From Pseudotabrizicola formosa (GTDB taxonomy: Bacteria; Pseudomonadota; Alphaproteobacteria; Rhodobacterales; Rhodobacteraceae), in contig NZ_PJOM01000002.1 of assembly GCF_002900965.1 (NCBI RefSeq), forward strand, positions 186,001 through 250,000: a stretch of 64,000 nucleotides of DNA, written 5' to 3'. Below the pieces are notes generated by a model, which ran no database searches, was not told where the DNA came from, and worked only from the letters and a program-made list of their open reading frames with translations. Within the stretch, counting starts at the first letter, position 1. Every line of letters begins with the position of its first letter. The translations under genes were made by a program, and so were the position numbers. Below, piece by piece: positions 34,472 to 45,393 of this stretch.

Positions 34472-36916
34472 TCAGCCGGCGATCTTGCGGGCCTGCGCCA
34501 GAAGCGGCGACGCATCGCTGATGGCAAACTGGCCGCGGCGGCTGCGTTCGATCACGCCTTCGCGCAGCAGGATGCCAAAGCTGCGCAGCCCGTCTTCCCG
34601 CGACACACTGTCCGTGGCCGTGCCGATGTGGCGCATCAGCTGCGGGCGGGTGAAACTGTCCAGCCCTTCGACACAGGCAATATAGGCAGCCGCCGCTTCC
34701 AGCAGCTCTGGCAGGTCGGTCGCGCCAAGCCGGTCGGCAAATTCGGGAAAGCCGCTCTCGGCCTCAAACAGATTGCCGGCGTCTTCATAGTCCTCCTCTG
34801 CCTCGGCCTCGATGGCAAGCGCTGCCGAAGACATCGGCCGGCGTGGCCGCACCGGAACAACCGTGGCCCCCCCGGGCGCGCGCGACACCTCCGCTGGCCG
34901 GTCGATCCGCTGTGCCGACACCAGCACCAGCGGGGCCGGACGCTCGCCCTGCGGCGCAGGCGCGCTGGCAGCGGGGCGCATGACCTTGGCCAGATCCTCG
35001 CGGTAGGCCCCCATGCGGGCGCGGCCATTCTCGGCCAAGGTGCTGCCGGTGGCACGCCGTTCGGCAATGGTGGCGGCGACGGCAGCTTTCAGATGGGCAA
35101 TGGCCGACCGGCGCCGCTTGGTATCGGGCACTTCCATCTGGTTGCTGGCCTCGGCCATCAGACGGCTGACCGCCACTTCTTCGGCGGGGCGGTCTAGGTG
35201 ATGGCCGTTTGCCGCCGCAGCGGTCGGGCCGGTGACAGGGGGCTCACCATCCGGCTCCTGCTCCAGCGCGGCAAGCTCGGCCGTCAGGGCGGCTTCGGCC
35301 TCCTGTGACAGGGTGGCGCGGGCAGGGGCAGGGGCAGGCGCGGCAGGGCCCGCCACAGATGCATCCTTGCGGCGGATCTTGATCACGCGGGCCCGGGCAC
35401 GCTGCAGTTTTTCCTGGGACTGCGGGCTGAATGACCCGGCCTCATCGTCCTGCTCTGCTGCAAGCTCGGGCAGCGCCGGGCGCGTCACGGCCGCGGGCCG
35501 CAGCGGGCGCACCGGACGGATCGGGCGGACCGCGCCGGGGCTCACAGCGTCGGCCTCCGCTGCATCTTCTGCGCTCTGCGGCGCAGCCTCCGCCCCGGTC
35601 GCCTTCGGCGCCTCGGCCTCGGCCATCTCTGCCGTCGCCATGTCATCGCTCAGCTCAGACAGGGGTTGCAACAGGGCGTCGTCGGCCTCCTCGTCAAGCT
35701 CTGGCCCGGAGGTCTGCTCTGCCACCGGCGCGGCTGCAAACACTGCCGCTTCCAGCCCGGCATCGGCCTCTGCATCATCGTCAGAGATGTCGTCGGTGGC
35801 GACAGGCGCGCTGTCCGCAAGGCTCAGGCGGATGTCGGCCCCCGAATCTGGGGGTGGCGGCGCGCTGGCCTCTGCCGCTTGCGTCTCGATCAAGCCGCCA
35901 AGGCTGGCAAGCAAGGCCTCATCCGCCTCGGCCTCTGCCAGGGTGGACGGGCCCACCCCATCCGCTGCGCCTTGGGTCGCCGCCTCGGGCAGCGCAGTCT
36001 CTGCGGCACGCAGGCTGGCCAGCAGGGCGTCGTCATCTGCGCCATCATCGGCGACCTCAGACGCGTCATCGGGCAGATCATTGGCAGCCTGGGTCAGCGC
36101 CGCCGGCGCATCCTCCGGCAAACCCTCCACCGCATCCAGCGCCATCAGATCGGCAAGGTCATCGTCCTCCGCCCAAGCCCCGTCCTGATCCGCGGCAAGG
36201 GGTGCGCTGGCGGGGGCAAGCGGCAGATCCTCCGGTGCCTGATCGGCCTCAAGGCCCTGCGCTTCGGGCAGCAGGTATTCTGGCAGGTCAGCCGCCTCCT
36301 CCTGCGCCGCTTCGGGCAAAAGATCCTCAAAAGCCACCAGATCGGCCCGCGGCACCTCGGCGTGCTGATCTTCGGTATAGGCCTCTTGTGACAGCGGGAG
36401 CGCTGCCGCCAGCGTGACCACAGCCGCGCTCTCACGCCCTTCGGCGGCGGCCTTGCGCAAACGGGACAGTTTTTCCGCAACCGTATCGGCCGCCGGATCT
36501 GCACCGGCCGGCGCGTCCTCTTCGACAGCCGTCAGCGTCGGCGCGGGGCGCGGCACAGGGGCGATGCCCCGCGCGGGCATTTCAACCACAGGCTCCGGCG
36601 CGGGCTGAGGCGCGGCAGGCGCGCCATTTGCAAAGGGTGCGGGGGCTGCGGCAGTGCCAGCCTCCTCGGCGCGCAGGATGACGCCATTCTCCTGCACCTT
36701 CGCCTCCACCCGGCGCTGGATTTCCCGTTCGGCAATCTTGTGCAGCATGGCGGCATCCGGCTGCGGCGGCTCGGCCCCGAAATACCGATCCCCGGCGGCC
36801 AGATCGCGGAAATACTCTGCAATCGCCTTCATCGTATTGAACGGGTCTTCAAACCCTTCCAATGTGCAAGAGAAGGTTCCGTAAGAAACCGTAAGGATTT
36901 TACTCGCACCCATCAT
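34472..36916 (-). CDS. Very long acidic low-complexity protein of unknown function
   Basis: About 814 residues. Residues 1-70 (ASKILTVSYGTFSCTLEGFEDPFNTMKAIAEYFRDLAAGDRYFG) are compact and look strongly constrained, followed by a helix MLHKIAEREIQRRVEAKVQENGVILRA. Residues ~95-640 are acidic, Ala/Asp/Glu/Pro-rich and surely disordered. The C-terminal ~95 residues (LPELLEAAAAYIACVEGLDSFTRPQLMRHIG...FGILLREGVIERSRRGQFAIS) form a winged-helix-like domain. I chose the double ATG at 36916/36913 with AGAGGCGG upstream. The gene is divergent from thiamine pyrophosphokinase. I do not recognise it; similar proteins may be annotated variously in relatives. The build suggests a scaffold with two folded ends. 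Confidence 0.8.
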   Translation of the reverse strand: MMGASKILTVSYGTFSCTLEGFEDPFNTMKAIAEYFRDLAAGDRYFGAEPPQPDAAMLHKIAEREIQRRVEAKVQENGVILRAEEAGTAAAPAPFANGAPAAPQPAPEPVVEMPARGIAPVPRPAPTLTAVEEDAPAGADPAADTVAEKLSRLRKAAAEGRESAAVVTLAAALPLSQEAYTEDQHAEVPRADLVAFEDLLPEAAQEEAADLPEYLLPEAQGLEADQAPEDLPLAPASAPLAADQDGAWAEDDDLADLMALDAVEGLPEDAPAALTQAANDLPDDASEVADDGADDDALLASLRAAETALPEAATQGAADGVGPSTLAEAEADEALLASLGGLIETQAAEASAPPPPDSGADIRLSLADSAPVATDDISDDDAEADAGLEAAVFAAAPVAEQTSGPELDEEADDALLQPLSELSDDMATAEMAEAEAPKATGAEAAPQSAEDAAEADAVSPGAVRPIRPVRPLRPAAVTRPALPELAAEQDDEAGSFSPQSQEKLQRARARVIKIRRKDASVAGPAAPAPAPARATLSQEAEAALTAELAALEQEPDGEPPVTGPTAAAANGHHLDRPAEEVAVSRLMAEASNQMEVPDTKRRRSAIAHLKAAVAATIAERRATGSTLAENGRARMGAYREDLAKVMRPAASAPAPQGERPAPLVLVSAQRIDRPAEVSRAPGGATVVPVRPRRPMSSAALAIEAEAEEDYEDAGNLFEAESGFPEFADRLGATDLPELLEAAAAYIACVEGLDSFTRPQLMRHIGTATDSVSREDGLRSFGILLREGVIERSRRGQFAISDASPLLAQARKIAG

Positions 36917-37057
36917 AAGACATCCGCCTCTTGCACATCTCGACATGTCTTTTTCACCCTGCACTTGTTCGAATCCATGGACAGATCAGGGTGTTTTAAA
37001 GGATTGATTGTGGCACGCATCCCGGTGTTTCGCCGCAATTTGAAAGACAGTATCCGC

Positions 37058-37741
37058 ATGAATCCCGTTATAGTGCAATCTTCAGGCGGGATCACGCTTG
37101 TGGGCGGTGCACCTGTTTCTGCCGCATTGTTTCGAATGTCGCAGCAAAGGGCCCCGGTGATTGTGGCGGCCGACGGGGGGGCAGATCGCTGTCTGGCCCA
37201 TGGCGTGCCGCCACAGGCGGTGATCGGCGACATGGACTCCCTGTCCGACTCGGCTCGTCTTGTGCTGGCGGACCGGCTGCACCCGATCGCGGAACAAGAC
37301 ACCACCGATTTCGACAAGGCGCTGCGCTCGCTTGACGCGCCCTTCGTGATCGCGCTTGGCTTCATCGGCGCGCGGGTGGATCATGGGCTGGCCGTGCTGA
37401 CCACGCTGGTCCGCCAGCGGCGCCCCTGTATCCTGCTTGGCCCGCAGGATGTGGTGTTTCACGCGCCAGATCGGCTGCGCCTTGCCCTGCGCCGGGGCGA
37501 CCGGTTCAGCCTCTATCCGCTGGCCAGGGTCACCGGCACCAGCACCGGGCTGGACTGGCCGATTGATGGGCTGGAGTTTGCGCCCGACACGCGGGTCGGC
37601 ACCTCGAACCGGGTCAGCACCGGGCCGGTCAGCCTTGATCTGTCGGGGCCGGGCATGCTGTGCATCCTGCCGCGCGGCCGGCTGGATCAGGCCTTGGCGG
37701 CCCTGACCGACAGCGCGCGCGCCGACAGCCGTTCGCGGTAG
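37058..37741 (+). CDS. Thiamine diphosphokinase
   Basis: A 227-residue thiamine pyrophosphokinase (thiamine + ATP to thiamine diphosphate). Motifs are VAADGGADRCLAHGVPPQAVIGDMDSL (DGGA and GDxDS, which bind ATP/Mg), DTTDFDKALR, and ALGFIGARVDHGLAVL, all in the usual order. The C-terminal domain has ISLYPL-type and LSGPGMLCIL segments. The frame is open far upstream, and the start at 37058 (MNPVIVQSSGGITLVGG) is chosen by family length; the ribosome-binding site is weak. Its 3' end overlaps the converging DMT transporter gene by 55 bp, unusually long for two intact genes. Confidence 0.92.
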   Translation: MNPVIVQSSGGITLVGGAPVSAALFRMSQQRAPVIVAADGGADRCLAHGVPPQAVIGDMDSLSDSARLVLADRLHPIAEQDTTDFDKALRSLDAPFVIALGFIGARVDHGLAVLTTLVRQRRPCILLGPQDVVFHAPDRLRLALRRGDRFSLYPLARVTGTSTGLDWPIDGLEFAPDTRVGTSNRVSTGPVSLDLSGPGMLCILPRGRLDQALAALTDSARADSRSR

Positions 37742-38616
37742 ATGATATACAGCCCCGACCCGGTGATCACCACGATCCCCGCCCAGGTCAGCACATTGGG
37801 GAAATCGCCAAAGATCCAGTAGCCAAGCGCCACCGCTGCCACAATCTCCAGATAATGCAGCGGGGCCAATGTGGCCGATGGCGCGAATTTCAGCGCATAG
37901 GTCATGCACATATGGCTCAGCGCCGCCCAGAAGCCGACGCCGAACAGCCACAGCCAGGCATTGCCCTGCGGCATCACCGGGTCCAGCTGCCACCAGCCGC
38001 TGCCATCGGCCAGAACCATCACCGGCAGGCACATCAGCAAACCGGTCCATGAGGTGTGGAACTGCATCGCCACCGGATGCATGAACCCCGCCACCTGCCG
38101 CGTCGACAGCATGTAGAAGGCAAAGAAAAACGCCGTCCCCAGCGGCCAGAGCGCCACATAGCCAAAGGCCGCCAGCGACGGCTGGATCACCAGAAGTGCC
38201 CCGGCAAAACCCACGCAAGACGCGGCAATCCGGCGCGGCCCGACCTCGTCTCCGAACAAAAGCCGGCCCAGTATCAACAGGATGAACGGCTCCACAAAGG
38301 CAATCGCCAGCGCATCGGCCACCGGCATCACCGAAATCGCGGCGACAAAGCTGAAGGTCGACAGGATCAGGAACACCGCCCGCAGGCAGATCAGCCCAAA
38401 GGCCCGCGGAGTCAGACGCAAGGCCAGGCCCATGGCCAGGATGATGGGGGCCATCAGCGCGCCCTGCACCACAAAGCGTGCCGTCACGATCTGCCCCACC
38501 GGGATGGTGGCCGCCGCCAGCTTGGCGGAGACATCCAGCAAGGGGGCCAGCACGCAAAAGGCCAGCATCAGCACAACGCCGGGAAGGATACGGTCGGGGT
38601 GGCGGGTCATCCCCAT
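37687..38616 (-). CDS. DMT (EamA) family transporter
   Basis: A 309-residue drug/metabolite exporter with ten membrane helices in two EamA repeats. The first is VLMLAFCVLAPLLDVSAKLAAATIPVGQIVTARF and the second starts near GYVALWPLGTAFFFAFYMLSTRQ. The position-specific motif AIAFVEPFILLILGRLLFGDEV at the end of repeat 1 is typical. Substrate unknown. An ATG two codons later (38610) is an alternative start. Its 3' end overlaps the thiamine pyrophosphokinase gene by 55 bp on the opposite strand, so C-terminal residues after ITGSGLYIIYRERLSA are constrained by both frames. Confidence 0.9.
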   Translation of the reverse strand: MGMTRHPDRILPGVVLMLAFCVLAPLLDVSAKLAAATIPVGQIVTARFVVQGALMAPIILAMGLALRLTPRAFGLICLRAVFLILSTFSFVAAISVMPVADALAIAFVEPFILLILGRLLFGDEVGPRRIAASCVGFAGALLVIQPSLAAFGYVALWPLGTAFFFAFYMLSTRQVAGFMHPVAMQFHTSWTGLLMCLPVMVLADGSGWWQLDPVMPQGNAWLWLFGVGFWAALSHMCMTYALKFAPSATLAPLHYLEIVAAVALGYWIFGDFPNVLTWAGIVVITGSGLYIIYRERLSARALSVRAAKA

Positions 38617-38706
38617 GGGCTAGCGTGCCTGCCCCCGCCCGTCCATGACAAAAGCGACATCATCGCGGGGGATTTCGCGCCGGGGCGGCAGGCCGGGGTG
38701 TCAGAC

Positions 38707-39393
38707 CTAAAACCCCGTCAGCGCCGCCATCCGGTCATGGGCGGGAATGGCGCGCATCTCAAGCCCGGTCACGCTGACCGTATCCTTGCGCATCAAGGTC
38801 AGCTTCTGCATGGCGGCCTCGGTCAGGGGCGGTGCGAACAAGGTGCCGTGGATCAGCGCCTGTTCCGCCTCGGTCAGGTCCACAATCTCGGGCCCGCCGC
38901 CACCGCCATCCCCGTCGCTTTGCACCGTGACAAAGGTCAGCGGGGCCACCCGGGCCAGTTCGGATTGTTCCACCACAAGAAACAATGTGCCGGTGGTCAA
39001 ACGCCGCCCCGCCCCGATGCGGGTCAGGATCGCCCGCGCCCGCACCGCCAGAAGGTCGGCCAGCCGGTCCCGCGTGGCCTCATCCAGCAGCCCGGCGCGG
39101 GCCGCGGGGCCGAGTCGCAGGAACCGCATCTCCACCACATAGATCACCAGCACCATCAGGGCCGGGGCCTGCGCAATCGCCAGCGCCGAAGACCGCCAGA
39201 TCAGCGCCATCCCGGCAAAGGGGGCCAAGGCTGTCAGGTAGCGCAGCAATTCGAGCTCGAACACCACCCGCGCCTTCAGCCGCCAGCCGCCGCCCCGGGG
39301 CCAGACAAAGCTGCGCCCCAGAAAGCGGCGCGGAATCTGGCGGAACTCCAGGGCGGCGCGGTTCGGAATGGTTTTCGGGGTGATGATGAACAT
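38707..39393 (-). CDS. Uncharacterised membrane-anchored protein
   Basis: A 228-residue protein that I do not recognise. The N-terminus MFIITPKTIPNRAALEFRQIPRRFLGRSF is basic and looks conserved. Two membrane segments follow (about 50-68 YLTALAPFAGMALIWRSSA and 72-88 IAQAPALMVLVIYVVEM). The rest is cytoplasmic, with LGPAARAGLLDEATRDRLADLLAVRARAILTRIGAGRR. A flexible acidic DGDGGGGG stretch comes before the last 60 residues. It starts 40 bp after the oxyR stop on the same strand and may be co-transcribed. There are no cysteines outside the helices and no catalytic motif. Confidence 0.75.
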   Translation of the reverse strand: MFIITPKTIPNRAALEFRQIPRRFLGRSFVWPRGGGWRLKARVVFELELLRYLTALAPFAGMALIWRSSALAIAQAPALMVLVIYVVEMRFLRLGPAARAGLLDEATRDRLADLLAVRARAILTRIGAGRRLTTGTLFLVVEQSELARVAPLTFVTVQSDGDGGGGGPEIVDLTEAEQALIHGTLFAPPLTEAAMQKLTLMRKDTVSVTGLEMRAIPAHDRMAALTGF

Positions 39394-39433
39394 GCGCCAA
39401 GTCTAGCGCGCCCGCCCCGCGCGTCGAGCCGTC

Positions 39434-40342
39434 TCAGGGCAGCGCCGCGTCCTCCGCCGTGCCGCTGCGCCGGATCACGTCGGCAATCTGTGCCAGCTGG
39501 CTTCCCAGCGGGTTGGTCTTGCGCCAGACCAGCCCGATGCTGCGCGTGGGGCGGGGCTTGGGCAGCCGCGCCACCGACACCGGGGCCAGCCGGGTTTCCA
39601 CCGCCACCGCCATCTGCGGGATCAGCGTGACGCCAATCCCTGCACCCACCATCTGCACCAAGGTGGTCAGCGAACTGCCCTCCATCAGATCACGCGGCAG
39701 CGCCGAGCCCAGCTTGCAGAACGAAATCGCCTGTTCCCGAAAGCAATGGCCTTCCTCCAGCAGCAACAGCCGCATCTCGCGCAGGGTTTCTGGGTTGGGC
39801 ACCGGCTTGTCCGCATCGGCTTGCGGACGGACCAGAATGAACTCTTCCTCAAACAGGGCGTATTCGACCAGCCCCGGTTCCGACACCGGCAGCGCCACCA
39901 GTGCCGCATCCAGCCGCCCGTCGATCAGATCCTCGACCAGCCGCTGCGTGATCGCCTCCCGCGGGCGCAGGTCCAGCGCGGGATAGCGCGCCGTCAGATC
40001 GGTCATGATCCGGGGCAGCAGATAGGGGGCCACCGTCGGGATCACCCCGATCCGCAGCCGCCCAGTCAGCGGGCCAAAGGACGCCCGCGCCAGATCGCCC
40101 AGCTCTTCCACCGCCTGCAGGATCGCACGCACCCGCAGCGCAAATTCGGTGCCAAGCGGCGTCAGGCTGATCTGGCGCGGCCCGCGCTCGATCAGCGCCG
40201 TGCCCAGCAGCTCCTCCAGCTCTTTCATCTGGATCGACAGCGCGGGCTGCGAAATCGCGCAAGCCTCGGCGGCGCGGCCGAAATGGCCGTGCTGCGACAG
40301 GGCGTCGAAATAGCGCAGATGTTTCATCGACAAAGCCTTCAT
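39434..40342 (-). CDS. oxyR: Hydrogen-peroxide sensor and regulator OxyR
   Basis: A 302-residue LysR-type regulator. The HTH spans residues ~7-63 (LRYFDALSQHGHFGRAAEACAISQPALSIQMKELEELLG). In the sensor domain EEGHCFREQAISFCKLG carries the two OxyR cysteines nine residues apart, as in the E. coli peroxide-sensing pair. This distinguishes it from general LysR proteins. It is divergent from katG across 156 bp containing two OxyR-type dyads. I keep the ATG at 40342 because the short lead MKALSMKHLRYF aligns with the start of alphaproteobacterial homologues; an ATG at 40327 is the alternative. It probably activates katG and represses itself. Confidence 0.95.
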   Translation of the reverse strand: MKALSMKHLRYFDALSQHGHFGRAAEACAISQPALSIQMKELEELLGTALIERGPRQISLTPLGTEFALRVRAILQAVEELGDLARASFGPLTGRLRIGVIPTVAPYLLPRIMTDLTARYPALDLRPREAITQRLVEDLIDGRLDAALVALPVSEPGLVEYALFEEEFILVRPQADADKPVPNPETLREMRLLLLEEGHCFREQAISFCKLGSALPRDLMEGSSLTTLVQMVGAGIGVTLIPQMAVAVETRLAPVSVARLPKPRPTRSIGLVWRKTNPLGSQLAQIADVIRRSGTAEDAALP

Positions 40343-40362
40343 AAGAAAAACATATAAGGTTG

Positions 40363-40414
40363 ATTAGAAAATGCAAATTCTAATTATGGAACCCGCATGT
40401 TAGAGAGATTCTAA
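40363..40414. promoter_or_regulatory. Tandem OxyR-type binding sites in the oxyR-katG interval
   Basis: Site 1: ATTAGAA-N8-TTCTAAT (40363-40384), perfect 7-bp arms with a LysR-type T-N11-A core. Site 2: TTAGA-N5-TCTAA (40400-40414). Their centres are about 33 bp apart, near three helical turns, as suits an OxyR tetramer. They lie about 20-72 bp upstream of oxyR and 85-136 bp upstream of katG. Confidence 0.7.
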
Positions 40415-42670
<2,256 letters not shown>

Positions 42671-42695
42671 TCTGAAAACAGGCTTCTGACCCCCG

Positions 42696-42731
42696 GCCCC
42701 CCGCAGGTATCCGCTTGCGGGGGGCTTTTTT
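42696..42731 (+). terminator. Rho-independent terminator after katG
   Basis: GCCCCCCGCA (42696-42705) pairs with TGCGGGGGGC (42716-42725), 10-base loop, followed by TTTTTT. Confidence 0.93.
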
Positions 42732-42794
42732 CTTGCCGATGGCTGCAAGGACTGTCACGCAAGCGCCCTACACTCTCGGCAAGGAGTCCGCCGC

Positions 42795-44174
42795 ATGCGT
42801 CTGGTCAATCGCACCTTTGACGAGCTTTCCCCCGGCGAGACGGCACAGCTGCGCCGCCTGATCACGCCGGATGATCTCTATGTCTTTGCGGCGTCCTCGG
42901 GCAATTACAACCCGATGAACCTGCCCAATGGCGATCTGGATGGCGATGGCCAGCCCGAACAGATGGCGGCGGGCATGTTCATTGCCTCGCTGGTCTCCGC
43001 CGTGCTGGGCACCCATCTGCCCGGTCCGGGCACCCAGTTGCGCAGCCAGACCCTGCGGTTTCACGCGCCCGCCCATGCGGGGGATGACCTGCTGTGTCAG
43101 GTCACCGTGCTGGACAAGCAGCCGGATGGCACCGTGCGGCTGAAAACCGAAGTCACCCGCCCCGCCGACGCCGCCCTGATCCTGACCGGAGAGGCCACGG
43201 TGCTGGCCCCGAAAGTCCGGTTCGACCGCGACAATCTGCACATCCCCGGCCTGATCGTGCAGCGCCACCGCCATTTCGACGCGCTGATCGACCGCGCCCG
43301 GCCCTTGCCCGCGCTGCCCACCGCCGTGGTCTGCCCCGATGATGACAATTCCCTTGGCGGCGCGCTGCTGGCCGCCACCCAAGGCATCATCACGCCCATC
43401 CTGATCGGCCATGCCGAGGCCATCCACGCCGCCGCCCGCGCGCTCGGCGCCGACCTCTCCGGGGTCGAGGTGATCGACGTGCCCGGCGACGATACCGCCG
43501 CCGCCGCCATAGCCTGCCGGCTGGTGCACGAAGGCCGCGCCTTGGCGGTGATGAAAGGCCATCTGCATACGGATGACCTCTTGCGCCCCATGGTCGACCG
43601 CGACCTTGGCCTGCGCTTGGGGCGCAAGTTCACCCATGTCTTCCTGATGGACGTGCCCGGCCTGCCAGAGCCGGTGATGGTCACCGACGCCGCCATCAAC
43701 ATCGCCCCCGACCTGATGACAAAGGTCGACATCATCCAGAATGCCATCAATCTCGCGCGCGCGCTGGGCATCGACCCGCGCGTCGGCGTGCTGTCGGCGG
43801 TGGAAACCATCAACCCGGCAATCCAGTCCTCGATCGACGCGGCGCTCTTGTCCAAGATGGCCGAGCGTGGTCAGATCAAGGGTGGTCAGGTCGAGGGCCC
43901 GCTCGCCATGGACAATGCGGTGGACATGGGCGCCGCCCGCACCAAGGGGCTGACCGGCGGGGTGGCGGGCCGCGCCAATATCCTCGTGGTGCCGGGGATC
44001 GATGCGGGCAATATGCTGGCCAAACAGCTGGCCTATATCAGCCATGCCGAAGGTGCGGGGCTGGTGCTGGGCGCCCGCGTGCCCGTCATCCTGAACTCCC
44101 GCTCCGACAGTCCGATGGCCCGGCTGGCCTCCTGCGCGGTGGCGGCGCTGCACCATTTTGCGGGCAAGGCGTAG
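42795..44174 (+). CDS. MaoC-like hydratase fused to phosphate acetyl/butyryltransferase
   Basis: A 459-residue two-domain enzyme. Residues ~1-140 are a MaoC hot-dog domain (VFAASSGNYNPMNLPNGD... with MAAGMFIASLVSAVLGTHLPGPGT), giving an (R)-specific enoyl-CoA hydratase activity by family. Residues ~165-459 are a phosphate acyltransferase (GGALLAATQGIITPILIGHAEAI; LPGLPEPVMVTDAAINIAPDL; EGPLAMDNAVD). Such fusions are annotated as bifunctional enoyl-CoA hydratase/phosphate acetyltransferase. It may draw on acetyl phosphate made by Xsc in the taurine pathway, since ackA is at 60175 without a neighbouring pta. It could also supply hydroxyacyl-CoA for PHA. The two roles are inferences. A GC-rich hairpin follows the stop. 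Confidence 0.9.
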   Translation: MRLVNRTFDELSPGETAQLRRLITPDDLYVFAASSGNYNPMNLPNGDLDGDGQPEQMAAGMFIASLVSAVLGTHLPGPGTQLRSQTLRFHAPAHAGDDLLCQVTVLDKQPDGTVRLKTEVTRPADAALILTGEATVLAPKVRFDRDNLHIPGLIVQRHRHFDALIDRARPLPALPTAVVCPDDDNSLGGALLAATQGIITPILIGHAEAIHAAARALGADLSGVEVIDVPGDDTAAAAIACRLVHEGRALAVMKGHLHTDDLLRPMVDRDLGLRLGRKFTHVFLMDVPGLPEPVMVTDAAINIAPDLMTKVDIIQNAINLARALGIDPRVGVLSAVETINPAIQSSIDAALLSKMAERGQIKGGQVEGPLAMDNAVDMGAARTKGLTGGVAGRANILVVPGIDAGNMLAKQLAYISHAEGAGLVLGARVPVILNSRSDSPMARLASCAVAALHHFAGKA

Positions 44175-44193
44175 GGCGGGGGTCTCCCCGCCC
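44174..44193. terminator. Hairpin after the MaoC-PTA gene
   Basis: GGGCGGGG-GTCT-CCCCGCCC begins at the stop codon. A near-identical hairpin (GGCGGGG-TTCA-CCCCGCC, 44327-44343) sits at the end of the converging galM gene, so each convergent gene has its own copy. Confidence 0.5.
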
Positions 44194-44334
44194 TGATCGG
44201 CGCGTGGTGCCGAACGCCCGCCTGTACCCTGCGCACCAACGTCATGACCTTTGCCATACGCAAACCAGACCCGCGCCAGACGCAAAACAGACGCTGCCGC
44301 ATCCGGGTGCGGCCACTCCGGGGTAGGGCGGGGT

Positions 44335-45369
44335 TCACCCCGCCTCTGGCGTAAACTCAAACGCCATCAGATGCCGGTAGCGCTGCCCCGGCTCCAGCCG
44401 CGCCGAGGGGAACTGGGGCCGGTTCGGACTGTCGGGAAAGCGCTGGGTCTCCAGCGTAAAGCCGGTAAAGGGCGCAATCGGTGCACCGTCCTTGCCCGGC
44501 AACCCGCCTGCCAGAAAGGCTCCGGTATAGAACTGCACCCCCGGTTCATTGGTCCAGACCTCCATCCGCCGGCCCGATCCTGCATCCAGCGCTTCGGCGC
44601 AGAACCGCAGCGCCTCGCCCCATTTCGGCTCCAGCGGCCCGGTCAGGCACAGGTTGTGGTCAAACCCAAGCTCCGAAGGCAAATCTGCCCCGATCTCGCG
44701 CAAGGCACTGAAATCAAAGGCTGTCTGCGCCACCGCCAGAATCTCTCCGGTCGGGATCAGCGCATCATCCACCGGCGTGTATTGCCTGGCCCCCAGCCGC
44801 AACTGCTGGCCCATGATCGACCCCGACCCGGCCATGTTGAAATAGCTGTGGTTCACCATGTTCACCACCGTCGGCGCATCGGTATCCGCCGTCATCTCGA
44901 TCCACAACCGTTCGGCATCGTCCAGCCAATAGCGCACCTGCATCGCCAGCCGCCCCGGATAGCCCATCTCGCCATCCTCTGAAACCGCCACCATGCTGAC
45001 AGACCGCTCCGTGACCTCGGTGATCTCCCAGATCTTGCGGTCAAACCCCGCGCGCCCCCCATGCAGATGGGTGTCCCCCTCATTCTGGTCCAGCTGCACC
45101 ACGCGCCCGTCCAGCACGAAGCGTCCGCCCGCGATGCGGTTGGCATAGCGTCCGCAGGTCGCGCCCAGAAAGGCCTTGGTCGCGGCATAGCCCGCCGCAT
45201 CACCATGCCCCAGCACGATATCGGCGCAGACACCGGCGCGGTCCGGCACCCAAAGCGCCACCAGCCGCGCGCCATAAGGCGTCACCTGCGCCTGCACGCC
45301 GCCCGCGCGGCCCAGCATCACGGCCCCGACCTCGACACCGTTCACCTGCCCAAAAGGGTGCACCGTCAT
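44335..45369 (-). CDS. galM: Aldose 1-epimerase (galactose mutarotase)
   Basis: A 344-residue GalM-type beta-sandwich enzyme that interconverts alpha and beta anomers of sugars. Motifs are GATCGRYANRIAGGRFVLDG, NEGDTHLHGGRAGFDRKIWEI (His of the catalytic pair), VNMVNHSYFNMAG (second His), and GFTLETQRFPDSPNRPQFP with the catalytic Glu. It starts 24 bp after the NRPS stop on the same strand, with GGGGGAAC upstream. It is therefore third in the flippase-NRPS-galM operon. A mutarotase in such an operon hints that the peptide system handles a sugar, though galM genes are also often placed at random. Confidence 0.93.
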   Translation of the reverse strand: MTVHPFGQVNGVEVGAVMLGRAGGVQAQVTPYGARLVALWVPDRAGVCADIVLGHGDAAGYAATKAFLGATCGRYANRIAGGRFVLDGRVVQLDQNEGDTHLHGGRAGFDRKIWEITEVTERSVSMVAVSEDGEMGYPGRLAMQVRYWLDDAERLWIEMTADTDAPTVVNMVNHSYFNMAGSGSIMGQQLRLGARQYTPVDDALIPTGEILAVAQTAFDFSALREIGADLPSELGFDHNLCLTGPLEPKWGEALRFCAEALDAGSGRRMEVWTNEPGVQFYTGAFLAGGLPGKDGAPIAPFTGFTLETQRFPDSPNRPQFPSARLEPGQRYRHLMAFEFTPEAG

Positions 45370-45393
45370 CCCGTTCCCCCAAACTCCATCCGC

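Noticed and set aside
37082-38557. 491-residue minus-strand frame overlapping the DMT gene
   Set aside because: Out of frame with the clear EamA protein and low in hydrophobic structure; a shadow.
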